Below, piece after piece: positions 1 to 12,723 of a stretch of 64,000 nt of DNA; position 1 is the first letter of the stretch, and the number at the start of each line of letters is the position of its first letter. The notes below the pieces were generated by a model. It searched no databases, had not been told where the DNA came from, and worked only from the letters and a program-made list of their open reading frames with translations. The DNA comes from Mimachlamys varia. Lineage: Eukaryota; Mollusca; Bivalvia; Pectinida; Pectinidae. Made by a program: the position numbers and the translations under genes. The stretch lies in the NCBI GenBank assembly GCA_947623455.1, contig OX392543.1, forward strand, positions 18,784,757 to 18,848,756, read 5' to 3'.

Positions 1-823
1 AATTGTATAAAGTCCGTAATAAACACATTATAGAATGTGAACATGTTACACCTAATTACGAACAACAAGCCAGTGATATCATTACCACATCACTTTCTCC
101 TTCACGTGATCGCCAAGGTCAACACCATTAATTGTTTATAAGACCTTTCAAGGTCACACACCCTACGGCATTCCATGCTAGCTGGACATTGACCTGTGTC
201 CAGTAATATAATGACTGACCACAATAACACGGCGTGGTCCCCATCGGGACCTATTTTACCGCGGGACCAGACGGGTAGTTGATCGAAGTGACGTAACGAT
301 ACACAACTACCCGCGAACTAGACATAGTGACGTAACCATTGATTGGGTCTCGTCTCGTTACCACTACACAAGGTCGTAATATACACTTAAAACGTAGGTA
401 GATAAGAATGTTTATCAAGCCATGAACGCATGAGGCTTTTCTAACACAGATCCTGTCGGTGTTGACTAAAATCAGGCCCCGGGTCTCGTACTTAATTGGT
501 TTGTTGGTATGCGGACGAGAAATCTCACATGGCAACAAAATCTAACATGATCAGCCAGGATATACGCTTCTGATTTGAATTTATTATTGGTAAAACTCAA
601 ACTACTCTGTTATGTAAAAGCAGAGTGGTTTAGTCTAAATAGCAGATACTTGTGAAATAAACAGGTTCATTAATCAACGTACGTAAATACATTTCCTAAA
701 CATTTTCATCAAGTTACGCAGTGTTACAGAAAGACAAATTTGAGAGCCCATCAAATTGACAATACCCCGAAAATATTTTAATGATGAAAATAGTGTACTA
801 GTAAGCTACGCAACGTCTTTTTT
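1..823. other. no gene recognised
   Basis: AT-rich sequence. The open frames here (for example minus 251-538) are short, resemble no protein I know and lack splice or codon support. No repeat could be matched to the rest of the window. Confidence 0.5.
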
Positions 824-1189
824 AAAGGCCCAATATACGTAACTTCAGGAAATATTTCGTGATTCGGAAAAATTCTGAAAATCAAATCCAGTTGATAACC
901 ATGCAAAAATAAGCCAGAAACGAAGTAAACCTGAGCGGTAACTAACAAGAAACTCGTGACAGAAAAATACAAAGAATTGAAACAACAAACCGAAGTTAGA
1001 AGACAGTTCAAAATGGACGCGTGTTTACAAATACCGAGTTTCAACTGCTGCTGTACCGATACCCACGTAGGAATTCACCTTGAATATTGTTGATATCAGT
1101 TACTTTTAACTAAATCTATAAATATAAAAAGTTATTAGGCCTGATTTTCGCTTCAAGTTTTGCCGAAAGTTACGTATATATTGGACCTT
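824..1189. mobile_element. TTAA-flanked MITE, family A, copy 1
   Basis: A non-coding element of about 365 bp. The left end reads AGGCCCAATATACGTAACTT and the right end is its imperfect reverse complement. TTAA flanks both ends, as expected for piggyBac or Kolobok-type insertion. The interior has no ORF. Other copies lie at 10899-11270, 12349-12723, 13296-13349 (end only) and 44015-45144 (interrupted). This copy runs in the opposite sense to those at 10.9 and 12.3 kb. Confidence 0.75.
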
Positions 1190-2148
1190 AAATACCAACA
1201 CATGTTTTGCGTTGACTCACTAACATGAAAGAACTCCAATATTAGCAAATTACTTGAAATTTGACAGGGCGATGTTTTGTTTGGTGACTTCAGCATGGTA
1301 GTGAGTCAACATTATAAAGTTGATGTCCGATCCGACATTTCATACTCAGGCAAATGCACCAACATACCGTGTCTCCTGTACACACGCATGCTCACACGAC
1401 GTACGGGAAGGCAGGTCCTGACATTGCCTTAGGTGTTGAAACATAACGTTAAACAAAATAGAGCCATATTGTTACAATATTTATCGATCTGGATAAAAAT
1501 AAACCACTTTTATTTCATTGATTATTAACTTAAGGGAAGGAAATGGGATTTTTGTTCATTGGAATGAAGGACAAATTTAATATTCTGTTCCGTGTTCAGT
1601 AACGTTATCCGTGGGTTCGTATTTGTTTGTGTTGAGCTCAACGTCCTTAGGTCATTTAAAAATATGTTCCCATGGAAATAGCACTGGAAAGAAAACGTAA
1701 GAAGCTATACATAAAACAAATCTAGTATAGACCCCACGTGCATGGTGCAATAGGGGAACAGATGGGTACGTTACATGGAAATTCCCGAAATTCTGCAACA
1801 GTCCACACGTTAGTCGCCTCTCTAGATAACGTGCAATATTATTCAGTAGATCTATTTCTCTCGTGCTTACAAGATTTCGACAGGGTGTGTCATGCCGGTG
1901 TATTTTACCTTAAGACCAGAATCTGGATCACCGTAGGATATATTTGCATACATTTTTTTTGTATATTAAAAGTTTTCCCGAAATTGCTCTTACATAATCA
2001 ATGAATCGATGGTTGGTCTTTGCCATGGTAGTGTGTTACCGCCTTAGTTATTATCATGATTGCTGAGATGTTGATACCGTTTATATAGACTGTAAAAACA
2101 CATCATTAGTATTAGAATGATAGTTCTTCTGTGTTGGTACTCTATAAG
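1190..2148. other. no gene recognised
   Basis: I see no exon, RNA gene or repeat that can be matched elsewhere in the window. The frame at 1738-2004 is open but has no recognisable protein character. Confidence 0.45.
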
Positions 2149-2279
2149 TATATTGTTCAAACTTTTGTTCAGGTAAATCCACCTGGCGAGTGTCAGTCAC
2201 ACTGAGGAATACCACAATAGTGGTTGAAAATTCTGGTACGTAATATTATTGTGTTGTGAACAAAAGTTTGAAAAATATA
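2149..2279. repeat. short inverted-repeat element (MITE-like)
   Basis: 131 bp with 23-bp ends that pair with one mismatch: 2149-2171 begins TATATTGTTCAAAC and 2257-2279 is its reverse complement. No ORF. Class unknown; the target-site duplication is not clear. Confidence 0.5.
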
Positions 2280-3780
2280 CTAACACAACATTAGTATGCA
2301 CATCAAACTGTATGTATATTGTTAGGATTGGAAACGGTTAATACATTGGCTACTGCTAATTACTGTATCAACAAAACACTGATCATAAAGAGTCTAGACT
2401 TTCAATTTCATGACACCACTTTCACATTTTCTTATGGTAATTATATCTATGTACGTATTTAAGGGTAAAATCCAATCCAAAATTCCGATAAAAGACTGTT
2501 TTACAGTTTAGTATCATATTTTGTTGGTCATTTAAATGAAAAAAGTTTTGATGTGCGCGAGTAATATCTTCAGGAGTACCTTTAAACATTTTATCATTTA
2601 AAGGGTTTCAACCACATCCTTTTATTTGCTACATGTACCAAGTTCCTTATATTTAATTTTGGAAAACATCTTACTTGTGTTACATGTGTTAAAAGTTGCC
2701 AAATATTATTATTTTGTTCCGCTGTTCTCCCTCATAATATGAAATATACACAGATAATATTATTGTTGTCCTTTGGTCCTCACTCTAATTCAAAATACGT
2801 TAAAACGAAACCATAAAGTTATGCCGTTGTTGATTCTGTTTTGTTTTGTTTTATGTTTTTCTTGTTTTGGAATGACGGATAAAAGGATTGAAGAAAAAGA
2901 ACAAAAGAGAGCAAGCTATCTTTGGAAAGTAGACGGAAAATATGCTGACTCAGGAATTCAGACATTGTTGTGACAAACAAGTCTACAACGTAACAGTACG
3001 CCAAGGTAGACACGATTATATCAAGGAACAGGACAAGTGGGCCGGACATATATTGGTGTATTACCTCTGTTATATCTTACACACAGTTCTCCTCAATCCC
3101 CTAACAGGCCATGTAACATGTAAGCTTACAACGCCGGGTACTTGTGTCGGCACTTCAGACGGCCAATCAGAAGTAAGATAACAAAGAGGGTTACGGCATA
3201 GAAGTCAATAAACTGCGCACGCAATACATTCGCGATAAGGTTTCGCCCGAACCTGTTTGATCGTCAGGGTATCGAAAGTAAACACCGTTACCTAATGGTT
3301 CCCTCACACAAAGGGCTGGCCGGTGTTTACTAGTGACCCAGACGGTCTGTTGTAAAGGTCAAATTTACCGGACACCTGTGTTTATTGAGATATATTACAC
3401 AGACTGTATCGGGGATATTGAACTGTCCAGCCAAATGGAAACTGACATCTATTGACCCCGCAAGCTACATGTATGTCCAGACAAACACCTCAGTATCCTA
3501 ATGCTCAGACTCAGGTTTAGGGCTCAAAGATTTTTCTTTATGGTGAATCAATAGAATTTTTTTCGATGATTTGGAAAATAAACTAAAAAAAGGAAAAGAC
3601 GTAAAAAAGTCATGTTTTAAATAATCGAAAACAAAATCGAAGTCATACGAAAGTTACAAGCAAATAAGCATGAGCACAAAATCAGTATTTTATTACGGTG
3701 GATACAACGCTTCATTAAATAATGTCATGATCTCGAAGAGAGACCAAATAAGTGACAACGAATTTAAAAGACACACACTA
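2280..3780. other. no gene recognised
   Basis: Overlapping short frames occur at 2773-3181 on both strands. None resembles a known protein or has a credible splice context. I read this as intergenic. Confidence 0.45.
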
Positions 3781-4566
3781 AAGCATTGAAATGTTACCAG
3801 ATGCAGTATACAGTCGATATGAACAGACTATAAACAACACCTGGGCCCGTATTCATGAAACCATTCTCATGCTCAAGCATGGATTCTGTGCTCAAGTCAG
3901 CTTTCTTGAAACTCTCCTTTATTATGTCGAAGAGTCAAAAAGTCAATGTAAATGTTGAAAACAGTTTTTGGCTTCATGTCTCTTCAACTTTTTTCCAAAA
4001 CTTTGACAAAGTTAGATTTTTTAAATAATTTATAGTCAGAACAAGAAATAAGGCTTGAGCACGAAATCCATGCTTGAGCATGAGAACGGTTTCATGAATA
4101 CGGGCCCTGGTTACAGTTCATTGCTTATATTTACATTAAGGAAAATGTTTTTAATATGCCTGTGTCTATTTCTTTCGGATAAAGTCGGTAAACGTTCTCC
4201 CCTTTGCCTTGTGTATTTGTTTACTGGAAGAGCCTGATCTGAATCAACGTCATCTACGCTATTGCTTCAGAGCAATTATACATGTTATCTGAGGCGGAGT
4301 GCAAAGCGTTGACGTAACGTAGTCCAACATGGCGCCAGAAATTACGTCATAATAGCCTAATATAAATCAATGTCATCTAAGCGATTGATTCAAAACCACT
4401 ATACATGTCATCTGAAGCGGAGTGCAAAGCTTTGATATAACGTAGTCAAACATGGCGTCAGAATAACGCCATGTGATGCGACACTGCAAATTTCAGTATA
4501 CAGTGTGATATACTACAACTTGGATTACTAATGATTTATATGCGAAGGCAAAACAGAATGTGAATA
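3781..4566 (+). repeat. dispersed repeat family F, copy 1
   Basis: Matches 56281-56870 over most of its length: the same start (AAGCATTGAA), the same AT-rich middle, and the same roughly 120-bp internal tandem duplication (units around 4230-4355 and 4356-4470, each with a 'GAGTGCAAAGC' block). This copy is interrupted by a 263-bp MITE at 3844-4106 that is absent from the other copy. Confidence 0.75.
3844..4106. mobile_element. MITE with long terminal inverted repeats
   Basis: The left end GGCCCGTATTCATGAAACC is matched by its reverse complement at the right end. Pairing continues inward around the 'CATGCTTGAGCATGAGAA' block. A possible 3-bp duplication CTG flanks it (3841-3843 and 4107-4109). 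No ORF. It sits inside repeat F copy 1 and is missing from copy 2, which shows a separate insertion event. Confidence 0.7.
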
Positions 4567-4615
4567 TACTAGCATTAAGAAAGATGAACGTAAAATACAA
4601 AAACGTGATTGCACC

Positions 4616-4771
4616 CACAGGGACCTGAGAATTTGTTACAGCTAGTTTTGGACCTAAAATAGGGTGTTTAGAGTAATTTTACACATTTGGGGGGTTAAGA
4701 TCAATTTTCTGACCTCTACACACCCTATTTTAGGTCCAAAACTAGCTGTAACAAATTCTCAGGTCCCTGTG
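4616..4771. mobile_element. hAT-like MITE with near-perfect 50-bp arms
   Basis: 156 bp. The arms begin CACAGGGACCTGAGAATTTG and are essentially perfect reverse complements for about 50 bp. An exact 8-bp target duplication ATTGCACC flanks it (4608-4615 and 4772-4779), which is the length produced by hAT transposases. The near-perfect arms suggest a recent insertion. A strongly diverged relative may lie at about 53245-53460. Confidence 0.85.
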
Positions 4772-5480
4772 ATTGCACCTACAAAATCTAGTAATTAATA
4801 ATGCCATACTCTTTCATACTGTAACGTGAATAATAGTTCAATATATACTCATATGATTACATGTATATGATTTAAACATTAATAATATGAACTGCCATGC
4901 TTTCTCATACTAATAATAATAATTCAAGAAAGATGAATGTAAGTTATACACAAGTGAATGAAGTCATTATTATATGAATTGTCACGCCTTCTCTTACTAG
5001 GTCGGGAAAGCTTATTAAAGAAGGATGGATGTAATAAATACACATCTGAATGCATCTTTATACTTCATCTAGTAAAATTATGAATTTCCATGTTTTCTCA
5101 CACTAGCATCGATAATAATAATAATTCAAGAAAGATGAGCGTAAGATACACACAAATGATTGTACCTACAGAATTTAACAATTAATATTAAAAAAATGCC
5201 ATGTTTTTGCTTACTTGGCCGAGAAAAACGTGTTCATGAAGGATAAACGTAAGGCATATACACACGTGATTGCACCTAACAATTGAGTTATCGATTGATA
5301 TTATAAATTGCCACTCTTTTCCATATACCAATATTGAGATAATTCAAGAAATTTGAACGTAAGTTATATACACGTGATTGTACATGTACCTACATAATTT
5401 AGTAACTCACATAATGAATTGCAATATTTTTTTCAAAGTAGCATCAAGAACAACGATTCATGAAAGATGAATGTAAGACA

Positions 5481-5803
5481 GAGGCACGGTGGTCTAGTGG
5501 TAAGACGCCGGGCTTGTGATCGAAAGGTTGCGAGTTCGAGTCCCGGTCACGGCACTTGTGTTGTATCCTTGAGCAAGATACCTAACTCTGCTTGTTCTAG
5601 TCTACTCAGCTGTAAATGAGTACGTGGTTGGGCAGTGCTAGAACTTGTAGAATGCTAGATGTTACCGCTGAGATGGCAGCACCGGCTGTATGCTCCTCGT
5701 GGATTTGAGGACGATATTGGCTGGTTGCTAAGGCCCCATAACCACAGAAGTGACCTTCAAGTTGTGATAAAGCAGTGTATAAGAACCTCGAATTATTATT
5801 ATA
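5481..5803 (+). mobile_element. tRNA-derived SINE (type 1)
   Basis: The tRNA-like head has an A box near 5490-5501 (TGGTCTAGTGGT) and a B box at 5533-5543 (AGTTCGAGTCC). A block 'GTATCCTTGAGCAAGATACC' follows, resembling the conserved central domains of animal SINEs (V/Meta-type). It ends in an ATT-rich tail near 5790-5803. RNA polymerase III would transcribe it from the internal promoter. It is too long, and its acceptor stem pairs too poorly, for a functional tRNA gene. Confidence 0.85.
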
Positions 5804-5970
5804 GATGCACGTTATTGTACCTACAGATTTTGGTTATTGATTGATATTATAAATTGCCACTATTTCTCATACTAGCATAGAGAATAATATTTCATGAGCG
5901 TAACATATACAAATATGATTGCACTAATATCATGTATCTATTGATATTATGCATTGTCATGCTTTCCTAA

Positions 5971-8900
5971 ATTTGAATCCAGAGCTAACAAGTTAGGACA
6001 AATTTCACCTGTAAATAGTCTAGCAGGTGATTCACCCCTGGTCAGATTAACTGACCAGGTAGACTGACCAAGGCTGACCAGCCAGTCCACGTATGTAATG
6101 TATTAGTCTATGATGAGGTAACGTGTTAAAACATTGACAGACTGTCGGGGTGAATTATAATGTATAGTGTTACGTGGGGAAATCTCAATTACAAAATAGT
6201 GTTAAAAACACAGATATATCCCCGAAGGTTCAGCATTGTTACCTAAAAATAATTTCTCTTACAGTGATTTTACTTCTTAGCGCTAGAGTTCGTATATAAA
6301 AAACTGTTTATTGAGCAATGGAATATGATAATGTGAAAATGACAGAAAAAATACGGCTTATTTTTTTTTATTTAACTTAATAATGGAAGATGAATAAACA
6401 TGCAGTTAGATATGTAAGCTATCTATGTTCTCTGCCGTCGGCCAATATTGGGATTTCCTCGCTAGCAAGACTGGTTTCGACCTTACGTAGATGTCCATAC
6501 AAAGGTCAACGAAATCCGAACAAACTAGATCTAATTCTCCTGTTTGAGCCCGTTACAGCGGTTACGAGGACATTTCGTAAAATGAGAATTATCCGCCTTA
6601 ATTAAAAAATAACATGCTATTTTGATGCTATCCCCTTCTCTGGGAAAAAGTTTGTCAGTTTCAGTCAACGTGTAATCGAAACATCAGAATAGAATCGAAT
6701 AGAAATATAAAGTGACGTCATTATAATGATATTCGTAAAAATAAATAAATATATATAAAGAAATATCATGTAAAGAACCCGAGTATGTTTAAACTCATTA
6801 TGCTTCTTTATACCAGAAATGTTATAGTAATTAGAAACTAATTTTGTTTTGTTTTTGTTTCATTAATACAAATTAAGATTGCAACTTATTTAAGTGTGTT
6901 GATATCTACTCTCCTATGTTAATTGATGTGCTTCGTGTTGTTGTATTGTTCTATTGTGTGATTATTTGTATATATGCTCTGTAACCAATGAATCGAATAA
7001 AGATCTTCAACTTGAATCATACCATTTTTAATTTTTAAAATTTCCTTTAATTAGACTATAAACTTTTTTTATTTTTTTTTTCTATTCAATACATAACGAA
7101 AAGGAAATATACACAGAATTTTGAAATTGTATTTGGAAACAAGTTTTGCAACTCATGTTAATCCATTTCCAGTTTTTTTTTATTTCAACTTACCTGACTG
7201 ATTAAAATGTATCGTTTCTTAAACGCCGTAATATTTATAAAGGCAATTAACTGAACTCGCAAAGAAATCGCGTCTAAAATACACTGACACCAAAATAAAT
7301 AAACGGACAAAAGGGGGAGGGAGACAATCAAATCAATGTCCGAAATATTACCGTTCTCCCTGCGTCATCTGGTTTTCTCGCACGCGAGTACACATCTATG
7401 GCAGTGAGGGTCAGAGGTCGGGTCACGGTGGGGGTCAACATTTTCATGCCCCTCAATTTATTTTCCACTTGGGTTGAAGGAAGGCCCATTACTTCATTGA
7501 AAAATATTTGTGTGACAGGTCAGCTTGACCAACGCCTTAATTAATTCACGTCCTTCACCTTGCACGTTATTGTGTTCCTCGCCAGAGACTTACGGGCGAA
7601 ATTACTTGTGCTATTTTAGGTGCAAAATAGACAAGTTTCGGACAAAGGAAACTGAAGGTGACCCAAATGCGACTATGGAAATAGGATTAGTTTCTGTCCA
7701 TTGTAATAACGCGATGACGGTCTCCAGCAGAAGGCTTTGTGCTCGTGTTCACACCAGCGGCCGAATTTACATGTCATTTTCTCGTCCTCCGTCACCTTGC
7801 TGGTGGTGATACTGGTGATTAGAAATGTAGACCCTTGATCAAATGATAATCGATCATTGTGATTAATTATTAATTTAACGGGACAACGATTTGTCATATT
7901 CAATTAAAAATCGTCTTGTTTCAAGAAAATATTAGTGACTGATCTTAGGTATCATTGTATTTCGTGTAACTCGCTTTTATCTATTTATGAGGCATTGAAA
8001 CTATGCATTGAATAAATATAATTGTTTTAACCTTAATTGTATATTTGCTCTTTAACACCGTATGTTGCCAGGAAACAGCTGAACATTTTTAAACTTCTTC
8101 GATATATATAACACGTATAAGATCTATTCCTCTCTATCTGATAGAATTGTGCCGTAAATCACATATAATGAAGGTTTATTTATTATTAGAATTAACTTTC
8201 ACATTCCTTTTTTGCTGTCCATCTCAATGTTGTAAATTTCAATTTGAAGGAAGTCGATTAAGTTTGTTTCTATATCCGGTTTCTGTCTTGTTGAAAATGT
8301 GTTGTTATTTGCTTTGTTAAAAGTAACGAAAGGCAACTTACATAAGATTAACGGTACAATAATATCTTATTTTATTTAAATGCATATCTTCTCACTAAAA
8401 TGATTGAACGATCCCCAAATGCACTTCTCGTTTATTTTGTTATATAACAACGTTTCGAATTCATTTTTTGAAATATTAAGATTTTATCCGAAATAAACAT
8501 GATATAAAATCTTATTTAAATATACATTTCTTATTTTCTAGTTTAATTCATTGCACCATATACAGTAAAACATCACTGCACTGCCACAATGTTTCAAGAG
8601 AAAGGTTAGCGATATAAAGTGGTTGGACGAGAAGTTGAGGACAATCAAAAACGTACTTAACAATTATGATAAATAAAATACGTCTATAGTCGTTCATTTA
8701 ATATTTTTCTTTTCATTTCTATAGTGAGGAAATATAACCGCGCTAAAGCTTCAAATACTCCTGAGTTTAAAATAACAATTATTTAGAAATTTGAAATGCA
8801 GATTAATGCAGTACATATATGTATGAGACATTTAAAGATAAACAATGATAAGAAAAGGAATGGAAAATGTTATTTATCTTCTACAGAATTATAAAAGTGT

Positions 8901-9270
8901 ATTTAGTTTATTAATTTTGAATTATATATACATATCACGGATTCTTGCAGTTCTCTTCCCGAAGTTGTTGTGTTTCCTTAGCATATAATCTCATTTTGTT
9001 TATTTCTGACACATTTTGATCAATTTCTGAAGGCCAAATATATAGAACTGGCCCGACATTGGTCCTGTACGTACTTACTGGTTATAATTTGCATAACAAC
9101 ATTTTTGACATCCAAACACCGAGGAACGTTTTATAATCTACCTGTACATAACCGTTATTGACTATTGATTGTATAATGCCAGCTTCTAACTCTGCGAATA
9201 TACAAAAAATACTTTCTATTCATAAAACAGCCTAGTGGGCTTTCATCCAGCTTAATCTAATCATTTTGAG
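5971..9270. other. no gene recognised
   Basis: About 3.3 kb of very AT-rich sequence with homopolymer runs. The frames at 6390-6605, 7525-7809 and minus 7673-7903 are open but show no domain, codon pattern or splice support. No repeat matched elsewhere. Confidence 0.45.
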
Positions 9271-9491
9271 AACTTGTTTACATGGATGTGACAAAGATTT
9301 ACATGGCGGGTGTCGTCGATGAAGCAGAAGACGCTTACTCTTCCGGAACACCTGGTCTTATTCTCTTGCACTTTTACAAGAGTCTCAATGTAAATCTTTC
9401 CTTTGTTCATATTTTGCCCCTGGTTTAATCGATTTTGAGTTTGGTTATGATTTTGTTAACGCTTCGGTATTCTCTTATTTATTTTGATATT
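9271..9491 (+). pseudogene. fragment of RT retroelement 3' region (family B, copy a)
   Basis: Shares the block 'GTCGATGAAGCAGAAGACGC' and the following 'TTTAATCGATTTTGAGTTTGG' with copies at 27089-27190, 27838-28629, 36004-36270, 39966-40066, 44165-44926 and 61211-63177. In the longer copies this block lies downstream of a reverse-transcriptase segment, so this is the 3' part of a retroelement. Confidence 0.7.
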
Positions 9492-9718
9492 TTTCTTAAA
9501 CAAATTTGAGACCCTCATTGAGCAAGATAAATATATTACGTCATAAGTAATTCACTTGAATGTATGTATGTATTCATAAGTACTGTATTCATGCTGTATT
9601 CATATTCTAGTGTTTGTTGTTTTCAGTTGTTATATTCATAAAGAGGAGAAACAAACAGAATGTAAATATATTGCCATGATGCGAGATATATAGTCGAACA
9701 CAATGGCACGATCACAAT

Positions 9719-10854
9719 ATACCCATATAATTCTATCTGGGGTGACAGCCCATATAATTCTCTCTGGGGTGACAACCCATATAATTCTATCTGGGGTGAC
9801 CATCCATATAATTCTCTCTGGGGTGACAACCCATATAATTCTATCTGGGGTGACAACCCATATAATTCTATCTGGGATGACCATCCATATAATTCTATCT
9901 AGGGTGACCATCAATATAATTCTCTCTGGGGTGACCACCAATGTAATTCTATCTGGGGTGACCACCCATATAATTCTATCTGAGGTGACCACCCATATAA
10001 TTCTATCTGGGGTGAGCACCCATATAATTCTATCTGGGGTGAGCACCCATGTAATTCTATCTGGGGTGACCACCCATATAATTCTATCTGGGGTGACCAC
10101 CCATGTAATTCTATCTGGGGTGACCACCCATGTAATTCTATCTGGGGTGACCACCCATGTAATTCTATCTGGGGTGACCACCAATGTAATTCTATCTGGG
10201 GTGACCACCCATGTAATTCTATCTGGAGTGACCACCCATATAATTCTATCTGGGGTGACCACCCATATAATTCTATCTGGGGTGACCACCCATATAATTC
10301 CATCTGGGGTGACCACCAATGTAATTCTATCTGGGGTGACCACCCATGTAATTCTATCTGGGGTGACCACCAATGTAATTCTATCTGGGGTGACCACCCA
10401 TATAATTCTATCTGGGGTGACCACCCATGTAATTCTATCTGGGGTGACCACCCATGTAATTCTATCTGGGGTGATCACCCATGTAATTCTATTTGGGGTG
10501 ACCACCCATATAATTCTATCTGGGGTGACCACCAATGTAATTCTATCTGGGGTGACCACCAATGTAATTCTATCTGGGGTGACCACCCATGTAATTCTAT
10601 CTGGGGTGACCACCAATGTAATTTTATCTGGGGTGACCACCAATGTAATTCCATCTGGGGTGACCACCCATATAATTTTATCTGGGGTGACCACCAATGT
10701 AATTCTATCTGGGGTGACCACCCATGTAATTCTATCTGGGGTGACCACCCATGTAATTCTATCTGGGGTGACCACCCATGTAATTCTATCTGGGGTGACC
10801 ACCCATGTAATTCTATCTGGGGTGACCACCAATGTAATTCTATCTGAGGTGACT
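9719..10854 (+). repeat. 27-bp minisatellite, about 42 units
   Basis: A tandem array of a 27-bp unit close to ATTCTATCTGGGGTGACC followed by ACCCATGTA. The main variants are CCATATA, CCATGTA and CAATGTA. The unit is a multiple of three and lacks stops in several frames, so the array is open for over 1.1 kb on both strands (plus 9703-10872, minus 9636-10889). Variant positions do not favour synonymous sites by eye, and there is no gene context, so I treat it as non-coding satellite DNA. Confidence 0.9.
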
Positions 10855-10898
10855 AGACGGAAGAAGAGATAAAATGTCAATATGTCCATTATGCTTAA

Positions 10899-11270
10899 AG
10901 GCCCAATAAACGTAACTTTCGGTAAAACTTGAAGAGAAAATCAAGCCTAATAACTTATTAGATTTAGCTTAGATTAACTGATATCAGCAATATTCAAGAT
11001 GAATTCTCTCGCGGTTACCGGTACAGCAGCAGTTGAAAAAACGCTATTTGTAAACACGCGTCCATTTCGAACAGTCTTCCACCTTCTGTTTGTTGTTGAA
11101 GTGGGCCCAACCTGAATTATTTTCAATTCTTCGGATTTTTTCCTCCACAGTTTCTTGTTAGTTACCGCTCAGGTTTACTTCGTTTTAGGCTTATTTTTGT
11201 ATCAACTGGATTTTTTTCCAGAATTTTTCAGAATCACCAAAATTTTCCTGAAGTTACGTATATTTGGCCT
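10899..11270. mobile_element. TTAA-flanked MITE, family A, copy 2
   Basis: Starts AGGCCCAATAAACGTAACTTTC after TTAA at 10895-10898 and ends with the reverse-complement terminus TATTTGGCCT. It lies directly after the 27-bp array. The interior has the same blocks as the other copies (TTACCGGTACAGCAGCAGT, then a TTGTTGTTGAAGTGGGCC block). Confidence 0.8.
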
Positions 11271-12348
11271 CTAATAATGTGATTTTTATGACTTTTTTCG
11301 CGTCAGTCTTCTAAATATGTTTACTCCAACAATATCAAAACTATCTGTTTTTCTCTAAACTTTGTTTAATGTGAATTTGTCTATAAGTAAACACAATCCT
11401 AGCCATTGGTTAGATTTTATTCCATATTTTCCCTGTATGCCTAGTCGAGCTACTAAGGGGAAATAACACCGATATTTGTACCGACATTTCTGTTACCCTG
11501 TGTTCCAAGGGAGGTAATCCTAATTGTTTCACTGAATAATGATATTAATCATGATTTTCTTGAAAAATCGCAAAGTTATAAGTGAAAACATATCTGTTTT
11601 CATTACTCTAATATAAACTTCTCATATAAAGGTTTTAATGAATTAATCAAGATAAGAACATTTTGCCGGATAAACCAGCTCGGAAACTTGACGTACCAAT
11701 AAGCTCCACCTTATGTAATAACTTTGTATTGAAAATATTAAATATCGGCAAAAAAAATTTATCTTTCAATTATTTAGATGAAAGCCGAGAGAGAGACTTC
11801 TGTTCTGAGTTACAACGATAACTTAGCATTGAGACGACGACAATTTGTACTATGTACGAATTTATAATGATATGAATGCCAAAATAAGTTGACCTGCCAC
11901 GAAACGTTTCTTTTTTCGCCAAATTTAATCAATTTTGATGTTCTGCATTATTAACATTATTTAATTTCGTCCGAAATCTGCAATACAACCAACCTGTTGA
12001 AAAATACGTGTTTTTTTATGTACGAAGGGAGATAACTCACACTCACCTATCTCCATTAAAAATAATCTACACATAGGGAGAAATGACTACTTAACCAGAA
12101 TCCTTTTGGCGATATTGAATGGAGAAATTATAACCTAGAATAGTTAAGGGTGTACTTTATTTCAAAGTTTAAGCAACAAAACAGGAAATTCAACCGATTT
12201 TCAACTACAGCTTATCTATTTTGAGGTTGATATTAAAACAAATATTTGCAAAATATATCTCATCTGATATAAAATATCGTATATCAAACTCATAACGGAA
12301 GAGTCGTTATCGACATACGAAAATCTCGAGACGTCGAAAACAAAATAA
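11271..12348. other. no gene recognised
   Basis: AT-rich spacer between two MITE copies. It includes 'AGGGAGATAACTC'-like words that recur at 25110-25125. No exon seen. Confidence 0.4.
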
Positions 12349-12723
12349 AGGCCCAATATACGTAACTTTCGGCAAAACTTGAAGCGAAAATCAAGCCTAA
12401 TAACTTTTTATATTTATAGATCTTGTTAAGATTAACTGAAATCAACTATTTAAGATGAATTCTTACGCAGTTACCGGTAGTTGAAACCCGGAATTTGTAA
12501 ACACGCTCCGTTTTGAACTGTCTTTTAACTTCGGCTTGTGGTTGAAGTGGGCCCTACCTGAATTATTTTCAATTCTTTGGATTTTTCTGTCAAGAGTTTC
12601 TTGCTAGTTGCCGCTCATGTTCACTTCGTTTTAGACCTATTTTTGCATGGTTATCAACTGGATTTTTTCTTCATAATTTCTCAGAATCATGAAAAAATTC
12701 CTGAAGTTACGTATATCGGGCCT
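12349..12723. mobile_element. TTAA-flanked MITE, family A, copy 3
   Basis: Left end AGGCCCAATATACGTAACTT at 12349, right end CGTATATCGGGCCT at 12723 followed by TTAA. The orientation and internal blocks match copy 2. Confidence 0.8.

Larger units (their letters stand above)
4530..5970 (+). repeat. degenerate tandem array, period roughly 110-170 bp
   Basis: Imperfect units recur. Each has a 'TTCAAGAAAGATGAAYGTAAG' type block, then 'ACACGTGATTGCACCTAC', then 'TTATRAATTGCCAT..TTTCTCAYACTAGCAT'. Instances start near 4565, 4922, 5010, 5125, 5238, 5343, 5457 and 5880. The array is interrupted by a hAT-like MITE (4616-4771) and a SINE (5481-5803). No coding potential. Confidence 0.65.

Noticed and set aside
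5486..5556. Functional tRNA gene
   Set aside because: A and B boxes are present but acceptor-stem pairing is poor. The sequence continues into a SINE body and ATT tail.
9719..10854. CRISPR-like array (also considered for 20215-22789)
   Set aside because: Units are contiguous with no unique spacers, and the genome is eukaryotic.
9636..10889. Two long antiparallel ORFs (389 and 417 codons) as genes
   Set aside because: Both are produced by a 27-bp satellite unit that lacks stops. There is no non-repeat coding sequence on either side, no splice context and no codon constraint visible.
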